A stretch of DNA of 64,000 nt from Hafnia alvei (GCF_900095695.1 NZ_FMIQ01000014.1:62001-126000), one strand, 5' to 3'. Shown: positions 1-11,428, counted from the stretch's first letter. The notes: generated from the letters alone by a model not told the origin. Numbers and translations: made by a program.

Positions 1-142
1 AGTGGGTTCACTCACCTATACCCGCCAACGTGCCGAAGAAGAAGCTGATAAAGCGATCTTAGCGCTACAAGCATTACCAGAATCAAGCTACAAGAATGCG
101 CTGATTGGGCTCGCTAATATGGCAGTAGATCGAAAATTCTAA
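1..142 (+). CDS. ispB: Octaprenyl diphosphate synthase, C-terminal end (partial)
   Basis: The last 46 codons of a gene that begins left of the window. The frame starts at base 2 and ends at TAA 140-142. The tail reads TYTRQRAEEEADKAI and then ALIGLANMAVDRKF, which matches the end of E. coli IspB closely. IspB is a class I trans-prenyltransferase that adds isopentenyl units to farnesyl diphosphate to make the C40 side chain of ubiquinone and menaquinone. Its aspartate-rich catalytic motifs are outside the window. In E. coli sfsB (nlp) also follows ispB, which supports the call. Confidence 0.93.
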   Translation, partial: VGSLTYTRQRAEEEADKAILALQALPESSYKNALIGLANMAVDRKF

Positions 143-162
143 TTTTCTTTTTTTAGAAACAA

Positions 163-191
163 AAGAAGAGCCGAAAGGCTCTTTTTTTTTA
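163..191 (+). terminator. Rho-independent terminator of ispB
   Basis: Stem AGAGCC/GGCTCT with a GAAA tetraloop (167-182), followed by a run of T. It begins 20 bases after the ispB stop. Confidence 0.92.
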
Positions 192-356
192 TTGAAAAAC
201 CTTATAAAACATAAAAATAGAATAAATATAACGAGTTTCTTATTATTGAAATAATTGGAAATTAATTGAAATTTATAGAGTGTTTTTAGATAGTAGCAAT
301 ACACGCAAACCTTATTTCTCTCCCCCTGTTTATGTGTCATTGCAAAGGAATGAATT

Positions 357-668
357 ATGGCAGAGAGTCAATGCCTAGAAGATTGGCATCATGCAGATAT
401 TATTGCTGCATTACATAAAAGAAATATTACGCTCAGTGGGTTATCAAGAGCCTCAGGGCTCTCAAGTACTACGTTATCGAACGCATTGACTCGCCCTTGG
501 CCAAAAGGCGAATTAATTATTGCTCACGCCTTAGGGATACACCCTTCTGAAATATGGCCGAGTCGCTATTTTGATATCAGAACGCATCAGCTTATTGATA
601 GACAACAACTCATGCGTCAACGAAAGCCAAAAAAAATAAAACCGCCAGCAATAAAGCCCGGCGGTTAA
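357..668 (+). CDS. sfsB: SfsB/Nlp, Ner-like DNA-binding regulator
   Basis: A 103-residue protein of the phage Ner/Nlp family. The motif DWHHADIIAALHKR, a helix-turn-helix around LSRASGLSSTTLSNAL, then RPWPKGE and IWPSRYFD are the family's conserved blocks. E. coli SfsB (Nlp) is about the same length and lies in the same place after ispB. In E. coli it was found as a multicopy activator of maltose (mal) genes in a crp mutant background; its natural target is unclear. The start is the ATG after AAAGGAATGAATT. The basic C-terminal tail (RQRKPKKIKPP) overlaps the terminator stem. Confidence 0.9.
   Translation: MAESQCLEDWHHADIIAALHKRNITLSGLSRASGLSSTTLSNALTRPWPKGELIIAHALGIHPSEIWPSRYFDIRTHQLIDRQQLMRQRKPKKIKPPAIKPGG
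641..668 (+). terminator. Hairpin at the end of sfsB
   Basis: Stem ACCGCC/GGCGGT (641-646 with 660-665) overlaps the last codons and stop of sfsB. There is no long T run, so it may only protect the 3' end. Confidence 0.45.
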
Positions 669-685
669 ATTCAGATAGAACAGGC

Positions 686-714
686 AAACGGGTGTATTGA
701 CCACCCGTATTTCA
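686..714. terminator. Hairpin between convergent sfsB and mdh
   Basis: Perfect 7-bp stem ACGGGTG/CACCCGT (688-694 with 702-708), loop of 7. It lies between two genes pointing at each other and could serve both. The U-tract is weak on either strand. Confidence 0.5.
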
Positions 715-721
715 TCAACAA

Positions 722-2599
<1,878 letters not shown>

Positions 2600-2607
2600 T
2601 CCTGTTC

Positions 2608-2640
2608 TCGGGCCTGATATCCATCAGGCCTATGATTTTT
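2608..2640 (+). terminator. Terminator of argR
   Basis: Perfect 8-bp stem GGCCTGAT/ATCAGGCC (2611-2618 with 2623-2630), 4-base loop, then TATGATTTTTTC. Confidence 0.85.
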
Positions 2641-3014
2641 TCTCTGCTCTCATCTTAAATTCGCCGTACTCTTTTCCGCTTAATTACACAACTCACACAG
2701 CATGATTCGCTACTTCAAATAGCATTAACGGTCTATCAACCCTACATCCTTACTTCTATCGGTCACAAACACTATAGACCGCACATTTTGCAACATGATG
2801 TTACTTTATTGATTTAATTAAAATTTAGTCTTAAAAGTGTATTTTTTGCGCTGTTTTTATTCCATTTCGATCTATTCATCAAAACAATACCAAACAAATA
2901 AACCCAACAAACCATTAGCTCGCTATTAATTTTTCGAGTTACTAGGTGTACACTTGTTTTCGTGATTTAAATCACAGTTCAAAACTAAATAAAACAATAT
3001 CTGAGGGATACATC
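2641..3014. other. AT-rich upstream region of the yhcN pair
   Basis: About 370 bases with no gene. It contains an inverted repeat CGGTCTAT/ATAGACCG (2729-2736 with 2774-2781) and the CRP/FNR-like palindrome listed separately. Its low GC fits a regulated promoter region of a small stress gene. No -35/-10 pair is clear. Confidence 0.5.
2959..2978 (+). promoter_or_regulatory. CRP/FNR-like palindrome upstream of yhcN
   Basis: GTGATTTAAATCAC (2962-2975) is a perfect 14-base palindrome. Read as CGTGA-N6-TCACA it matches nine of ten bases of the CRP core. Read as GTGAT-N4-ATCAC it is one base per half from FNR. Its centre is about 46 bases before the yhcN ATG, so it may repress or lie near the start of transcription. 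Confidence 0.45.
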
Positions 3015-3278
3015 ATGAAAATTAAAACTACTATTGCAACTCTAGCCGTTCTCTCTTCTCTTTCTTTCGGCGCGTTCGCAGCTCAGTTGGTTGACAATGC
3101 ACAGGCATCAAAAATGCAGCCAGTTGGCACCATTAGCGTTAGCGGCGTAAGCGCAGCCCCTTCTGATATCAGAGCAGCTCTGTCTGCTAAAGCCGATGCA
3201 CAAGGCGCAACAGCATACCGCGTAGTAGAAGCCCGTAACGAAGGCTCATTCCACGCAACTGCTGAAATCTATAAATAA
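3015..3278 (+). CDS. yhcN: YhcN-family (DUF1471) periplasmic stress protein, copy 1
   Basis: 87 residues, the same as E. coli YhcN, which also lies just after argR and is linked there to acid and peroxide stress. A signal peptide (MKIKTTIATLAVLSSLSFGAFA) is followed by a mature ~65-residue domain with VGTISVSGV, KADAQGATAYRVVEA and the terminal HATAEIYK. The start chosen is the ATG at 3015, preceded by TGAGGGATACATC; an upstream in-frame start at 2946 would bury the signal peptide. A near-identical paralogue follows 136 bases downstream. Confidence 0.93.
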   Translation: MKIKTTIATLAVLSSLSFGAFAAQLVDNAQASKMQPVGTISVSGVSAAPSDIRAALSAKADAQGATAYRVVEARNEGSFHATAEIYK

Positions 3279-3414
3279 AATACGGATTCACCTGCTCAAC
3301 GGAGCACAAACTCCGTGAATGAATCGCTAAAGTTAAACCGCAGTGACCGAAAGAATATCGTCATTGAATCTAAGATCGAAGTACTGCGGCAGAATGAAAA
3401 ATAGGAAAATAATC

Positions 3415-3678
3415 ATGAAAATCAAAACTACCGTTGCTGCTTTAAGTCTTCTCTCTATGGTTTCTTTCGGCGCTTTTGCTGCACAGTCCATCAGCGCACA
3501 GCAAGCATCATCAATGAAATCCATTGGTACCATAACCATCAGCGGTATCGATGGTTCGCCTTCAGATATCAAAGCACAGCTGTCCGATAAAGCTGATGCC
3601 AAAGGCGCTACCGCATTCCATATCGTTGAAGCTCATTTGGATGGCAACTACCACGCCACCGCTGAGATTTACCGTTAA
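3415..3678 (+). CDS. yhcN: YhcN-family (DUF1471) periplasmic protein, copy 2
   Basis: 87 residues, parallel to copy 1 over its whole length: signal peptide ending SFGAFA, then IGTITISGI, KADAKGATAFHIVEA and HATAEIYR. The start is the ATG at 3415 (AGGAAAATAATC before it). An earlier in-frame start at 3343 is rejected because the signal peptide begins at 3415. E. coli has yhcO (a barstar-like gene) in this position; here there is a second yhcN instead. A tandem duplication is the simple reading. Confidence 0.9.
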   Translation: MKIKTTVAALSLLSMVSFGAFAAQSISAQQASSMKSIGTITISGIDGSPSDIKAQLSDKADAKGATAFHIVEAHLDGNYHATAEIYR

Positions 3679-3765
3679 TTGTAAAACGTTTCATCATAAG
3701 GCTGGCGCTTCCTGTGTCTAACCCGATTCAGCCAGCTAACACTCTCGTCTAACCCGACGAACCCC

Positions 3766-3795
3766 ATTGCCTCCGCTTGCGGAGGCTTTTTTTAT
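3766..3795 (+). terminator. Terminator of the yhcN pair
   Basis: Stem GCCTCCGC/GCGGAGGC (3769-3776 with 3779-3786) followed by seven T. Confidence 0.9.
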
Positions 3796-3807
3796 CAAAT
3801 GTCAGGT

Positions 3808-3840
3808 ATAAAAAAGCCGTGGACTAAGCCACGGCTGATT
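3808..3840 (-). terminator. Terminator of mpl
   Basis: On the minus strand AGCCGTGG/CCACGGCT closes a six-base loop and runs into TTTTT (3815-3836 plus tail). It lies 20 bases past the mpl stop. Confidence 0.88.
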
Positions 3841-3855
3841 CATTAATCCAGCAAC

Positions 3856-5235
3856 TTACTGCTGCTCAGTAATCTCTTGCTTATGCTCAAGCGCTTTCAA
3901 CAGCTTGCTGTGGATCCCTTCAAAGCCACCGTTGCTCATCACCAAAATATAATCGCCCGGTTGGGCCGTTTTAGCGATCATATCCACCAGAACATCAACA
4001 TCTGCGCTCCAGTGGGCCGGTTGAACACAGGCCTCTGCCACTTCAGTGACCAACCACGGAATGTGATGTGGCTGGAATAAGAAAACTTCATCTGCTCGGC
4101 CAAGCGCAGGGGCTAGATCATTCTTAGATACGCCCATTTTCATGGTATTAGAGCGCGGTTCTAACACAGCAAGAATGCGAGCGGTTCCACCAACTTTGCT
4201 GCGTAAAGCCGCCAGCGTTGCCAAAATAGCCGTAGGATGATGAGCAAAGTCATCATAAACCTTCACGCCGAAGGCTTCGCCACGAAGCTCTAAACGACGA
4301 CGGGCATTGATAAAGCTACCCAAGGCACGGCACGCATCGGCAGGCAATACGCCAACATGACGAGCAGCGGCAATCGCCATCAAGCCGTTATGCATATTGT
4401 GTTCACCGACTAAGCCCCAGTTAACCTCTCCCACGACTTCGCCATCCAGTAGGACTTCATAATGGCTGGCATCTGGATTGAGTTTACGCGCGTTCCACGT
4501 TCCCTCTTCACCGCTAAGCTCTTGCTCGCTCCAGCAGCCCATCCCCATAACCTGTTTCAGATTGGCATCGTTACCCGGCAAAATAATTCGGCCTTTGCCC
4601 GGAACCAAACGCACTAGATGATGGAACTGTTTCTGGATCGCTTTTAGATCGTCGAAAATATCCGCATGATCAAACTCAAGATTATTGAGGATCAACGTAC
4701 GCGGACAGTAGTGCACAAACTTGGATCGTTTATCAAAGAAGGCACAATCGTACTCATCGGCTTCGATCACAAAGAATGGGCTGTTGCCCATACGGGCGGA
4801 AACATCAAAGTTCCCAGGAACGCCACCAATCACAAAGCCCGGCTCATAGCCGCACTCTTCCAAGATCCAGGTGACCATTCCTGCCGTTGTGGTTTTGCCG
4901 TGGGTACCTGCAACCGCAATCACCCAACGATGGCGCAGAACTTCATCATGCAACCACTGTGGACCAGAAACGTATGGGATCCCCTGCTCCAGAATAACTT
5001 CCACGCAAGGGTTGCCACGCGTCATTGCGTTACCAATGATCACCAAATCAGGTGCAGGATCTAGATGGGAAGGATCATAACCCTCCATCAATGTGATCCC
5101 TTCTTTTTCAAGCAGCGTGCTCATCGGCGGATAAACATTGGCATCAGAACCCGTCACTTCATGTCCTAACGTCCGAGCCAGCAAAGCAAGGCCGCCCATA
5201 AATGTGCCGCAGATTCCAAGAATATGAATGCGCAT
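3856..5235 (-). CDS. mpl: Murein tripeptide ligase Mpl
   Basis: 459 residues (E. coli 457). It joins recycled L-Ala-gamma-D-Glu-meso-DAP to UDP-MurNAc, so that cell-wall tripeptide re-enters peptidoglycan synthesis. Mur-ligase features in order: N-terminal Rossmann-like MRIHILGICGTFMGGLA, the ATP loop VAGTHGKTTTAGM near residue 110, the central ADEYDCAFFDKRSKF block, the NLEFDHADIF block, and C-terminal VYDDFAHHPTA, which helps select the substrate. It is divergent from fbp, as in E. coli. Confidence 0.97.
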   Translation of the reverse strand: MRIHILGICGTFMGGLALLARTLGHEVTGSDANVYPPMSTLLEKEGITLMEGYDPSHLDPAPDLVIIGNAMTRGNPCVEVILEQGIPYVSGPQWLHDEVLRHRWVIAVAGTHGKTTTAGMVTWILEECGYEPGFVIGGVPGNFDVSARMGNSPFFVIEADEYDCAFFDKRSKFVHYCPRTLILNNLEFDHADIFDDLKAIQKQFHHLVRLVPGKGRIILPGNDANLKQVMGMGCWSEQELSGEEGTWNARKLNPDASHYEVLLDGEVVGEVNWGLVGEHNMHNGLMAIAAARHVGVLPADACRALGSFINARRRLELRGEAFGVKVYDDFAHHPTAILATLAALRSKVGGTARILAVLEPRSNTMKMGVSKNDLAPALGRADEVFLFQPHHIPWLVTEVAEACVQPAHWSADVDVLVDMIAKTAQPGDYILVMSNGGFEGIHSKLLKALEHKQEITEQQ

Positions 5236-5403
5236 ATCGTTTCCAGTTGATTACATCGAGTCAGCTCACATTCTAACGCTGTGAGCGGCTTAGGCGAAAT
5301 GGAATTACCTAGGAATCACTTTATACATTGGCTAGAATAGCTGCGAAAACGTTGGCGGTTTGTAAAAAAATCGCTACTCCTTCGCAGAATCAGGGAATGT
5401 GTC

Positions 5404-6408
5404 ATGAAAACTTTAGGCGAGTTTATCGTCGAAAAGCAGCAAGATTTTCCACACGCTACTGGCGAACTAACCGCTCTCCTCTCCGCAATTAAACTGGGTG
5501 CCAAAATTATCCACCGCGATATCAACAAAGCGGGTCTGGTGGATATTCTCGGCGCAAGTGGTGCGGAAAACGTGCAGGGTGAGGTTCAGATGAAACTGGA
5601 TCTCTATGCCAATGAAAAACTCAAAGCCGCCTTAAAAGCGCGTGGAGAGGTGGCGGGTATCGCATCGGAAGAAGAAGACGATATTGTTATCTTTGAGGGC
5701 GATCGCGCCAACAACGGTAAATATGTCGTTTTGATGGATCCATTAGACGGTTCTTCCAACATCGACGTTAACGTGTCAGTCGGTACGATTTTCTCTATCT
5801 ATCGCCGCATTACGCCAATTGGGCAGCCGGTTACCGAAGAAGACTTCCTGCAGCCGGGAAATTGTCAGGTTGCCGCTGGTTATGTCGTTTATGGCTCTTC
5901 AACCATGCTGGTATACACCACTGGCAACGGGGTTCACGCCTTTACCTATGACCCATCGCTGGGCGTATTCTGCCTGTCACATGAACGCGTACGTTTCCCT
6001 GAAAAAGGCAACATGTACTCTATCAACGAAGGGAACTACATCAAATTCCCTCTCGGCGTGAAGAAATACATTAAGTATTGCCAAGAGCAAGACGAAGCAA
6101 CTCATCGCCCTTATACCTCACGCTATATTGGTTCTTTGGTTGCCGATTTCCATCGTAACCTGCTCAAGGGTGGTATCTACATCTACCCAAGCACCGCAAG
6201 CCATCCTTCTGGCAAGCTGCGTTTGCTGTATGAATGCAACCCTATGGCATTCTTAGCGGAGCAAGCAGGCGGTAAAGCCACCGACGGCTTCCGTCGTATT
6301 CTGGATATCGCACCGGAAAAACTGCACCAGCGAGCACCGTTCTTCGTCGGCACCAGTTCTATGGTAGAAGACGCTGAACGCTTCATGAGCGATTTCCCCG
6401 ACGCATAA
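5404..6408 (+). CDS. fbp: Fructose-1,6-bisphosphatase class I
   Basis: 334 residues (E. coli 332). It hydrolyses fructose 1,6-bisphosphate in gluconeogenesis and is inhibited by AMP in this family. The metal-binding and catalytic motif [20 protein letters not shown] and the upstream SEEEDD acidic cluster are intact. The later [23 protein letters not shown] block is also present. The start ATG has only a weak GGAATG before it. In E. coli the ytfQRT-yjfF sugar transporter lies between fbp and ppa; here ppa follows after 133 bases. Confidence 0.98.
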   Translation: MKTLGEFIVEKQQDFPHATGELTALLSAIKLGAKIIHRDINKAGLVDILGASGAENVQGEVQMKLDLYANEKLKAALKARGEVAGIASEEEDDIVIFEGDRANNGKYVVLMDPLDGSSNIDVNVSVGTIFSIYRRITPIGQPVTEEDFLQPGNCQVAAGYVVYGSSTMLVYTTGNGVHAFTYDPSLGVFCLSHERVRFPEKGNMYSINEGNYIKFPLGVKKYIKYCQEQDEATHRPYTSRYIGSLVADFHRNLLKGGIYIYPSTASHPSGKLRLLYECNPMAFLAEQAGGKATDGFRRILDIAPEKLHQRAPFFVGTSSMVEDAERFMSDFPDA

Positions 6409-6423
6409 TCCTGCCCCCGGTAA

Positions 6424-6460
6424 ACTTCAAGCGCGACGCCATAAGCCGAACGCTTGAAAG
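6424..6460 (+). terminator. Hairpin after fbp
   Basis: TTCAAGCG/CGCTTGAA (6426-6433 with 6451-6458), 17-base loop, no T run. It may be a weak 3'-end structure for fbp. Confidence 0.3.
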
Positions 6461-6484
6461 ATGTCGGGTAGACTGTTCATTTGT

Positions 6485-6513
6485 GGAGTGACCGCTATAA
6501 TAGCCGTCACTCC
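6485..6513 (+). promoter_or_regulatory. Near-palindrome centred on the ppa -10 box
   Basis: GGAGTGAC (6485-6492) and GTCACTCC (6506-6513) flank GCTATAATAGC, itself a palindrome. Fourteen of the 14 outer-to-inner pairs match except one (6493/6505). The centre is A6499, inside TATAAT (6496-6501), the likely ppa -10 box. The -35 (CTGTTC 6473-6478, 17-bp spacer) is weak. The arrangement would suit an operator over the promoter, or a cruciform. Confidence 0.55.
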
Positions 6514-6541
6514 ATTTCTGGTTTGATTAAAGGAAACCGAC

Positions 6542-7072
6542 ATGAGCTTGATTAACGTCCCTGCTGGCAAAGATATGCCAGAAGACATCTACGTAGTTAT
6601 CGAAATTCCAGCTAACGCTGATCCAATCAAATATGAAGTAGACAAAGAAACAGGTTGCCTGTTTGTAGACCGTTTCATGTCTACCGCAATGTTCTACCCA
6701 TGCAACTATGGTTACATCAACCACACTCTGTCTCTGGACGGCGATCCGGTTGACGTTCTGGTCCCAACTCCATATCCACTGCAGCCAGGCTCAGTCATTC
6801 GTTGCCGCCCAGTTGGCGTGCTGAAAATGACTGACGAAGCCGGTGAAGATGCGAAGCTGGTAGCTGTTCCACACAGCAAAATGACCAAAGAATACGATCA
6901 CATCAAAGATGTGAACGATCTGCCTGAACTGCTGCGTGCCCAAATCTCCCACTTCTTTGAACACTACAAAGATCTGGAAAAAGGCAAATGGGTTAAAGTT
7001 GAAGGTTGGGATAACGCTGAAGCCGCTAAAGCTGAAATCGTTGCCTCTTTCGAGCGCGCTAAAAACAAATAA
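6542..7072 (+). CDS. ppa: Inorganic pyrophosphatase
   Basis: 176 residues, as in E. coli. It hydrolyses pyrophosphate and so drives nucleic-acid and protein synthesis; a hexamer in the cytosol. The family signature [15 protein letters not shown] carries the Mg-binding aspartates. Upstream CNYGYI and downstream [16 protein letters not shown] are also typical. The start ATG is preceded by AAAGGAAACCGAC. The codon choice is of the highly expressed type. In E. coli chpBS separates ppa from ytfP; those genes are absent here. Confidence 0.98.
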   Translation: MSLINVPAGKDMPEDIYVVIEIPANADPIKYEVDKETGCLFVDRFMSTAMFYPCNYGYINHTLSLDGDPVDVLVPTPYPLQPGSVIRCRPVGVLKMTDEAGEDAKLVAVPHSKMTKEYDHIKDVNDLPELLRAQISHFFEHYKDLEKGKWVKVEGWDNAEAAKAEIVASFERAKNK

Positions 7073-7087
7073 TTGTTTTCACGTGCA

Positions 7088-7123
7088 CGAAAAAAAACAC
7101 CGCCATTGGCGGTGTTTTTTTAT
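7088..7123. terminator. Bidirectional terminator between ppa and ytfP
   Basis: ACACCGCC/GGCGGTGT (7097-7104 with 7108-7115) has seven A before it and seven T after it, so it can end both ppa and the minus-strand tamA-tamB-ytfP operon. Confidence 0.93.
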
Positions 7124-7148
7124 GTTTTACTGTCAGATAAGCAGCGTG

Positions 7149-7502
7149 TTATTCGCTACATTCCTGATCGCGTTTCAACCAGTCACCACATTTGATACGT
7201 GGCAAACTGTCTACCGAGTACAGATAGATATATATCCACGCACTGCCGAATGGCGTTTGAATCAGCTCTCTACGATAATCCTTGCTGTTGCTTTTCAGCT
7301 CATCCAGCTCGGCTAAAATGGAAGAGTTAATGCGATAGACTTCGCAAAATACCTTTCCCTCGCCCGGAACTACCGCCGGAAAATGGCCGAGATCGTACAT
7401 CTCGTACCCTTCGAGCTCACATTCACCCAGCAACATGGCGTTAGTCATCCAATGACTATTACCCTGCTTACGACGTAGACTTCCATATACAATAATTCGC
7501 AT
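7149..7502 (-). CDS. ytfP: YtfP, gamma-glutamylcyclotransferase-like protein
   Basis: 117 residues from the ATG at 7502 (E. coli 113). It belongs to the AIG2/GGCT-like fold: the N-terminal IIVYGSLRRKQGN holds the YGSL loop that forms the ligand pocket, and EVYRI, ELD and GSAWIYIY follow. The function in bacteria is not established. The ATG overlaps the tamB stop by one base (TGATG); a GTG one codon upstream at 7505 is an alternative. It is the third gene of the tamA-tamB-ytfP unit, as in E. coli, though no link to the Tam complex is proven. Confidence 0.92.
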   Translation of the reverse strand: MRIIVYGSLRRKQGNSHWMTNAMLLGECELEGYEMYDLGHFPAVVPGEGKVFCEVYRINSSILAELDELKSNSKDYRRELIQTPFGSAWIYIYLYSVDSLPRIKCGDWLKRDQECSE

Positions 7503-10500
7503 CACTCAAACTCAAACTGATAGAGCAAATCGAGTGCCTGATCGAGTCCAGACACCGCTTCCAGATATAATTTTGGCATCAGGCGATAACGTAACGTCAG
7601 CGTCGCCAACGAATCAAATATCCCAACACCATATTTTACCTGTAATCCTGGTAGTACATAACCACTCACAACTACCTGCGAGCTGTCTCCAACGCCTTGA
7701 GCGTCTAGAGATAAATTGCTCACGCCAAATGTCTCACCGATTTTACCCACCAGCTTACCACTTTGCGCTACCCCCATGCCGATCAGCATCGATGTCATGG
7801 CATTGCTGTCCGTTCCCGAACTTTCTAATCCCTGCCCACGCAGCAAATAAGACAGCGCCATCTGCTGTGACATGGCAGGATCCGAGAATACTTCTAGTTT
7901 CGGCTGATCAGCAAGTCCTGTTACACGTACCCCGGCAGTAACATCGTCTTCCGTTGCATCGGGGTTACGAATTGCTTCAATATTCAGCAATGGCTGCTCT
8001 GGTGGTCCAGAGAAGATCAGTTCACCTTTACGGATCAGTAAATCTTGTCCATATGCGGCAAAACGGCCTTCTGGAATATTCACCTGACCATTCAAGCCAA
8101 GACCATGTTCATCCTGAACCATCTTCAGATCGCCCTGCAATTTCGCTTTCAGACCGAAAGCATCTAAGCGAACATTGGGGCCAATATGAATATTCAAATT
8201 GCTGTTAATCGGAATCGACGCCGACGCTGGCGCTATCGGCTGGCGTTGATTATTCAGCATCACCTCATCCGACGATACCGACACCGCGCTTTCAGGCAGC
8301 TCCTGAACCGTAATTCGCGCCCAAGGAATACCCACAGAACCGTTTAAAGCAAACATCTTCGGCGTCGCTTCAAACACAATATCCGGTGACACATCCAAAC
8401 GCACCATCGGCGGAACAGTTACGCGAACGCGATCTCCTTTCACTGCAATCTGCGCACGCCATGCATCAATCACACGCCAATCCGCATTACCCGTCAGGTT
8501 AAGCTGCCCGCGCGAGGTTTTGATCACTCCTTGCAGCGCCGAACTCATCCCTGCAAAGTTAACCGCCAGATTGCCTTCCGTGATATCAAACGGCATAAAC
8601 TGCCCATCGATATCGACTTTATCCAACGCCATACGCCCGAAGATCTGTGGCTGCTGGGCGTTACCACCTAAGCGTAATGCCGCGTTCAGCATCCCTTGCG
8701 CTTTTTCTCCAGACATCAGCGCAGGGTTCAACATCGCCAGCGAGATGCTTTTGATATTCACGTTACCCGACAGATTTCTACGACCTTGAGGATCGGCAAT
8801 CTGAACGTTTCCATCAAGCTGACCATTACCCGCAATTCGTATCAACCAATCAAGCTGAGCACGGCCATGATTAAGCGCCGCGTTCAGGTTCAACGTGTCA
8901 AAGGCAATAGGCAGTTGGTTTCCCTGAACGGCCTGTTGCACCTTAACGCCTTTACCAATAAGCGAAACTTTCGCCTCTGGCAGAGCCTGACCTTCCTTCC
9001 AGCTCACATCCGCTCGACCGGTAAATACCCCATTCAGTGCGGTATCTGGTCCTAAGAACGGTTTAATCATAGCTAAATCGAAACGGTTCAATACCACGCT
9101 AGCATTACCGCTCGCGCCAGCTTCAATCGTTTTAGGAACACAAACCTCAGCATTCGGGTTTAACCAGCAATGTGGACCAACGCTAATCTTCTGCTGCTGG
9201 TTAAGATAATCGAGCGCAATTGGCCGCGTTAAGCGCCACTCGCCAACCGGAGTATCAAAGCGTGTATCGTTTAAGGTTCCCTGCCAGCGCTCAGTGGTTC
9301 GATCAAAACTGCCTTTCAGTGCCAACTGACCAGAAAGTGGATCGCCATTGATTTTCAACTGTAGCTGATGCTGTTTCTCACTGCCTTTGGCATCTAGCGT
9401 TAACAGGCTAATCAGAAAATCATCCTGTTTCAGTTGCTCAACGCGCGCATTTAAATTGCCTTCAATCTGTTCGCCGGAACGAATATCACCGTCTAGCTTC
9501 ACTCGATTGATGGTTAATGTCTGCCACTGCAAACCAGACGCGGTGAGATCGGCCAGCACCTGCGGCGCTTTGAGATTACCACGCAGTTTCAGCGTACCTT
9601 TCGCCGTGCCCGCTAAACCCGGCAAATTACCATCGAGGCGAGGAGCATCAATAACAGCATCCAGTGCCCACTTATCAGACAGCTCGCCGGTGATATCAAT
9701 CTTGTTGCGGCCTAGGCCAATGTGCATCTGAGGAATTTTCCACTGGCCAGCCTGATTTCCGGTCAAATTCCCACGAACATCGACCTGGTTTTGCTTCACG
9801 TTACCGTCAAGCTGAAGCACTGGAACGCGTAGCTGCCAGTTTCCACCGTATAAACTGCCCTGCGTTTCAATATTACCGTTCAGTTTAGCCGGCCATTCAG
9901 GCCACTGTTTCGCCGTATTGATACCATCAAGCGTCAGCTTACTCTTCCAACTGATGGCTTTGCTCCAATCTACCAAGGCTGAAAGATCGGTATTCCCCTG
10001 CAAAGCAGCGACACGCAGACGACTTAAATTAAATTGCTGATCGGTCCCTTTACCATCAAGGGTAATTTTGGCCGCTGGAATTTCATTACCACTAACATCG
10101 GTTCGCAAAGACAGCGCATAGGCTTTACCACTGCCGTTTAAACGCAAGCGAATATTTTTCGCCTGATACTCTGGCGTCCCCACCAAAGGCCACTGCACAC
10201 CAGGACTCTCCAGCGTCACAGCCAACGGTAAGCCCGCCGTGGCTAACTGCGTTTCTGCCGCTAGCGTGGCTTTTAACGGGCCAGATAAATTAGCATCCAG
10301 CGTTAATACATCACGCAGATCGCCTTTAATACCCAGCTTCAGTTTTTCGCCTTTAACCGGATCGACATTCAAATCTGCGTTTAAGCGGAAATCCATCGGC
10401 CACCGATCGCCCAATGTCGCCTGACCATGCATGGACACATTACCCTGCGGCGAGCGAACCTCCAGCGTATGCAAACGCAGCGCGCTATCTTTGGTAACCG

Positions 10501-11428
10501 CTCTCACCAGCAAAGAATTCACCACGATATCGCTATCACCGGTGATACGTAATTGCTCACCAGAAATCCGCTTCACGGTCAGATCCAACGGCAAACGCAG
10601 TTCTGGCAAATCAGGCAGTAATGGTTTAGCAAACAGCTCAGCCAGCACTTCACCCAGTGGCTTCTCAACGGCTGTTTTTTCCGCCTCAGCCTGTGCGTCT
10701 TTCTGAGCTTCGGCCTTTGCCTGTTCAGGCTTGGCAACATGTTTAACAACATGCTCTGCGGCATCAGAGGCGGCCTGTTTGGCGCTATCGGCGGCGGCAT
10801 CCATGGCAGCCTGAGTCACCGGCTTATCTTTAACCGCAACCGCAACCACCTGATCCTGAACCGGCGTTGCAGGCGTTTTCGGCAATGCCACCAGCAGAGA
10901 CTTAATGTTGGTTGGCAACAGCGTTAAACCGCGATCTCGCCATTCGGCGCCGGTGCGAAACTCGTCCAAAGAAATGGCGGTGTCATCAACCGTGACGTGA
11001 ACGTTATTGATGCGCAGCAAACGGATCGCTACGGGATAAGGCGCTTTCAGTTCGCTTAGCGGTTCACTGGTGGTCTCTGGCGCAGGCTCGGAAGGTGCTA
11101 ACTCTTGCGTATTGATAGCAACATCAATCTGATTTGCCGTTAAGGCATTCAGGCACAGCTCGCTTTTTTTCAAGCAGCCGATATCAACCGCCAGATGAAA
11201 CTCACCGGCTTTCACTTTCACGCCGGGCATTTGGTAGGAAACGCCGGTTAACGTTAGATTACGCCACCCGCCGGTCACACCTGCGATATCTAGCCCCGGC
11301 ACCCAGCGCGCCGCGCTGTTGATAACAAAATGAAGACCCGGCGTGCTGATCACGGTGCCAATCAGGCCAACCACCAGCAATACGAGCACCAGCAAAAAGA
11401 TCAGGCTGAATTTGATTACGCGTCTCAT
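7502..11428 (-). CDS. tamB: TamB, inner-membrane part of the translocation and assembly module
   Basis: 1308 residues (E. coli 1259). An N-terminal anchor helix ([19 protein letters not shown]) holds the protein in the inner membrane. The rest is a very long AsmA/TamB-type beta-rich periplasmic stretch. A C-terminal DUF490 domain ends [21 protein letters not shown], the typical end that contacts TamA. The family is involved in outer-membrane protein assembly and in phospholipid transport across the periplasm. An Ala/Lys/Glu-rich segment at about residues 205-255 is longer than in E. coli and explains most of the extra length. Its ATG overlaps the tamA stop (ATGA). Confidence 0.97.
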   Translation of the reverse strand: MRRVIKFSLIFLLVLVLLVVGLIGTVISTPGLHFVINSAARWVPGLDIAGVTGGWRNLTLTGVSYQMPGVKVKAGEFHLAVDIGCLKKSELCLNALTANQIDVAINTQELAPSEPAPETTSEPLSELKAPYPVAIRLLRINNVHVTVDDTAISLDEFRTGAEWRDRGLTLLPTNIKSLLVALPKTPATPVQDQVVAVAVKDKPVTQAAMDAAADSAKQAASDAAEHVVKHVAKPEQAKAEAQKDAQAEAEKTAVEKPLGEVLAELFAKPLLPDLPELRLPLDLTVKRISGEQLRITGDSDIVVNSLLVRAVTKDSALRLHTLEVRSPQGNVSMHGQATLGDRWPMDFRLNADLNVDPVKGEKLKLGIKGDLRDVLTLDANLSGPLKATLAAETQLATAGLPLAVTLESPGVQWPLVGTPEYQAKNIRLRLNGSGKAYALSLRTDVSGNEIPAAKITLDGKGTDQQFNLSRLRVAALQGNTDLSALVDWSKAISWKSKLTLDGINTAKQWPEWPAKLNGNIETQGSLYGGNWQLRVPVLQLDGNVKQNQVDVRGNLTGNQAGQWKIPQMHIGLGRNKIDITGELSDKWALDAVIDAPRLDGNLPGLAGTAKGTLKLRGNLKAPQVLADLTASGLQWQTLTINRVKLDGDIRSGEQIEGNLNARVEQLKQDDFLISLLTLDAKGSEKQHQLQLKINGDPLSGQLALKGSFDRTTERWQGTLNDTRFDTPVGEWRLTRPIALDYLNQQQKISVGPHCWLNPNAEVCVPKTIEAGASGNASVVLNRFDLAMIKPFLGPDTALNGVFTGRADVSWKEGQALPEAKVSLIGKGVKVQQAVQGNQLPIAFDTLNLNAALNHGRAQLDWLIRIAGNGQLDGNVQIADPQGRRNLSGNVNIKSISLAMLNPALMSGEKAQGMLNAALRLGGNAQQPQIFGRMALDKVDIDGQFMPFDITEGNLAVNFAGMSSALQGVIKTSRGQLNLTGNADWRVIDAWRAQIAVKGDRVRVTVPPMVRLDVSPDIVFEATPKMFALNGSVGIPWARITVQELPESAVSVSSDEVMLNNQRQPIAPASASIPINSNLNIHIGPNVRLDAFGLKAKLQGDLKMVQDEHGLGLNGQVNIPEGRFAAYGQDLLIRKGELIFSGPPEQPLLNIEAIRNPDATEDDVTAGVRVTGLADQPKLEVFSDPAMSQQMALSYLLRGQGLESSGTDSNAMTSMLIGMGVAQSGKLVGKIGETFGVSNLSLDAQGVGDSSQVVVSGYVLPGLQVKYGVGIFDSLATLTLRYRLMPKLYLEAVSGLDQALDLLYQFEFE

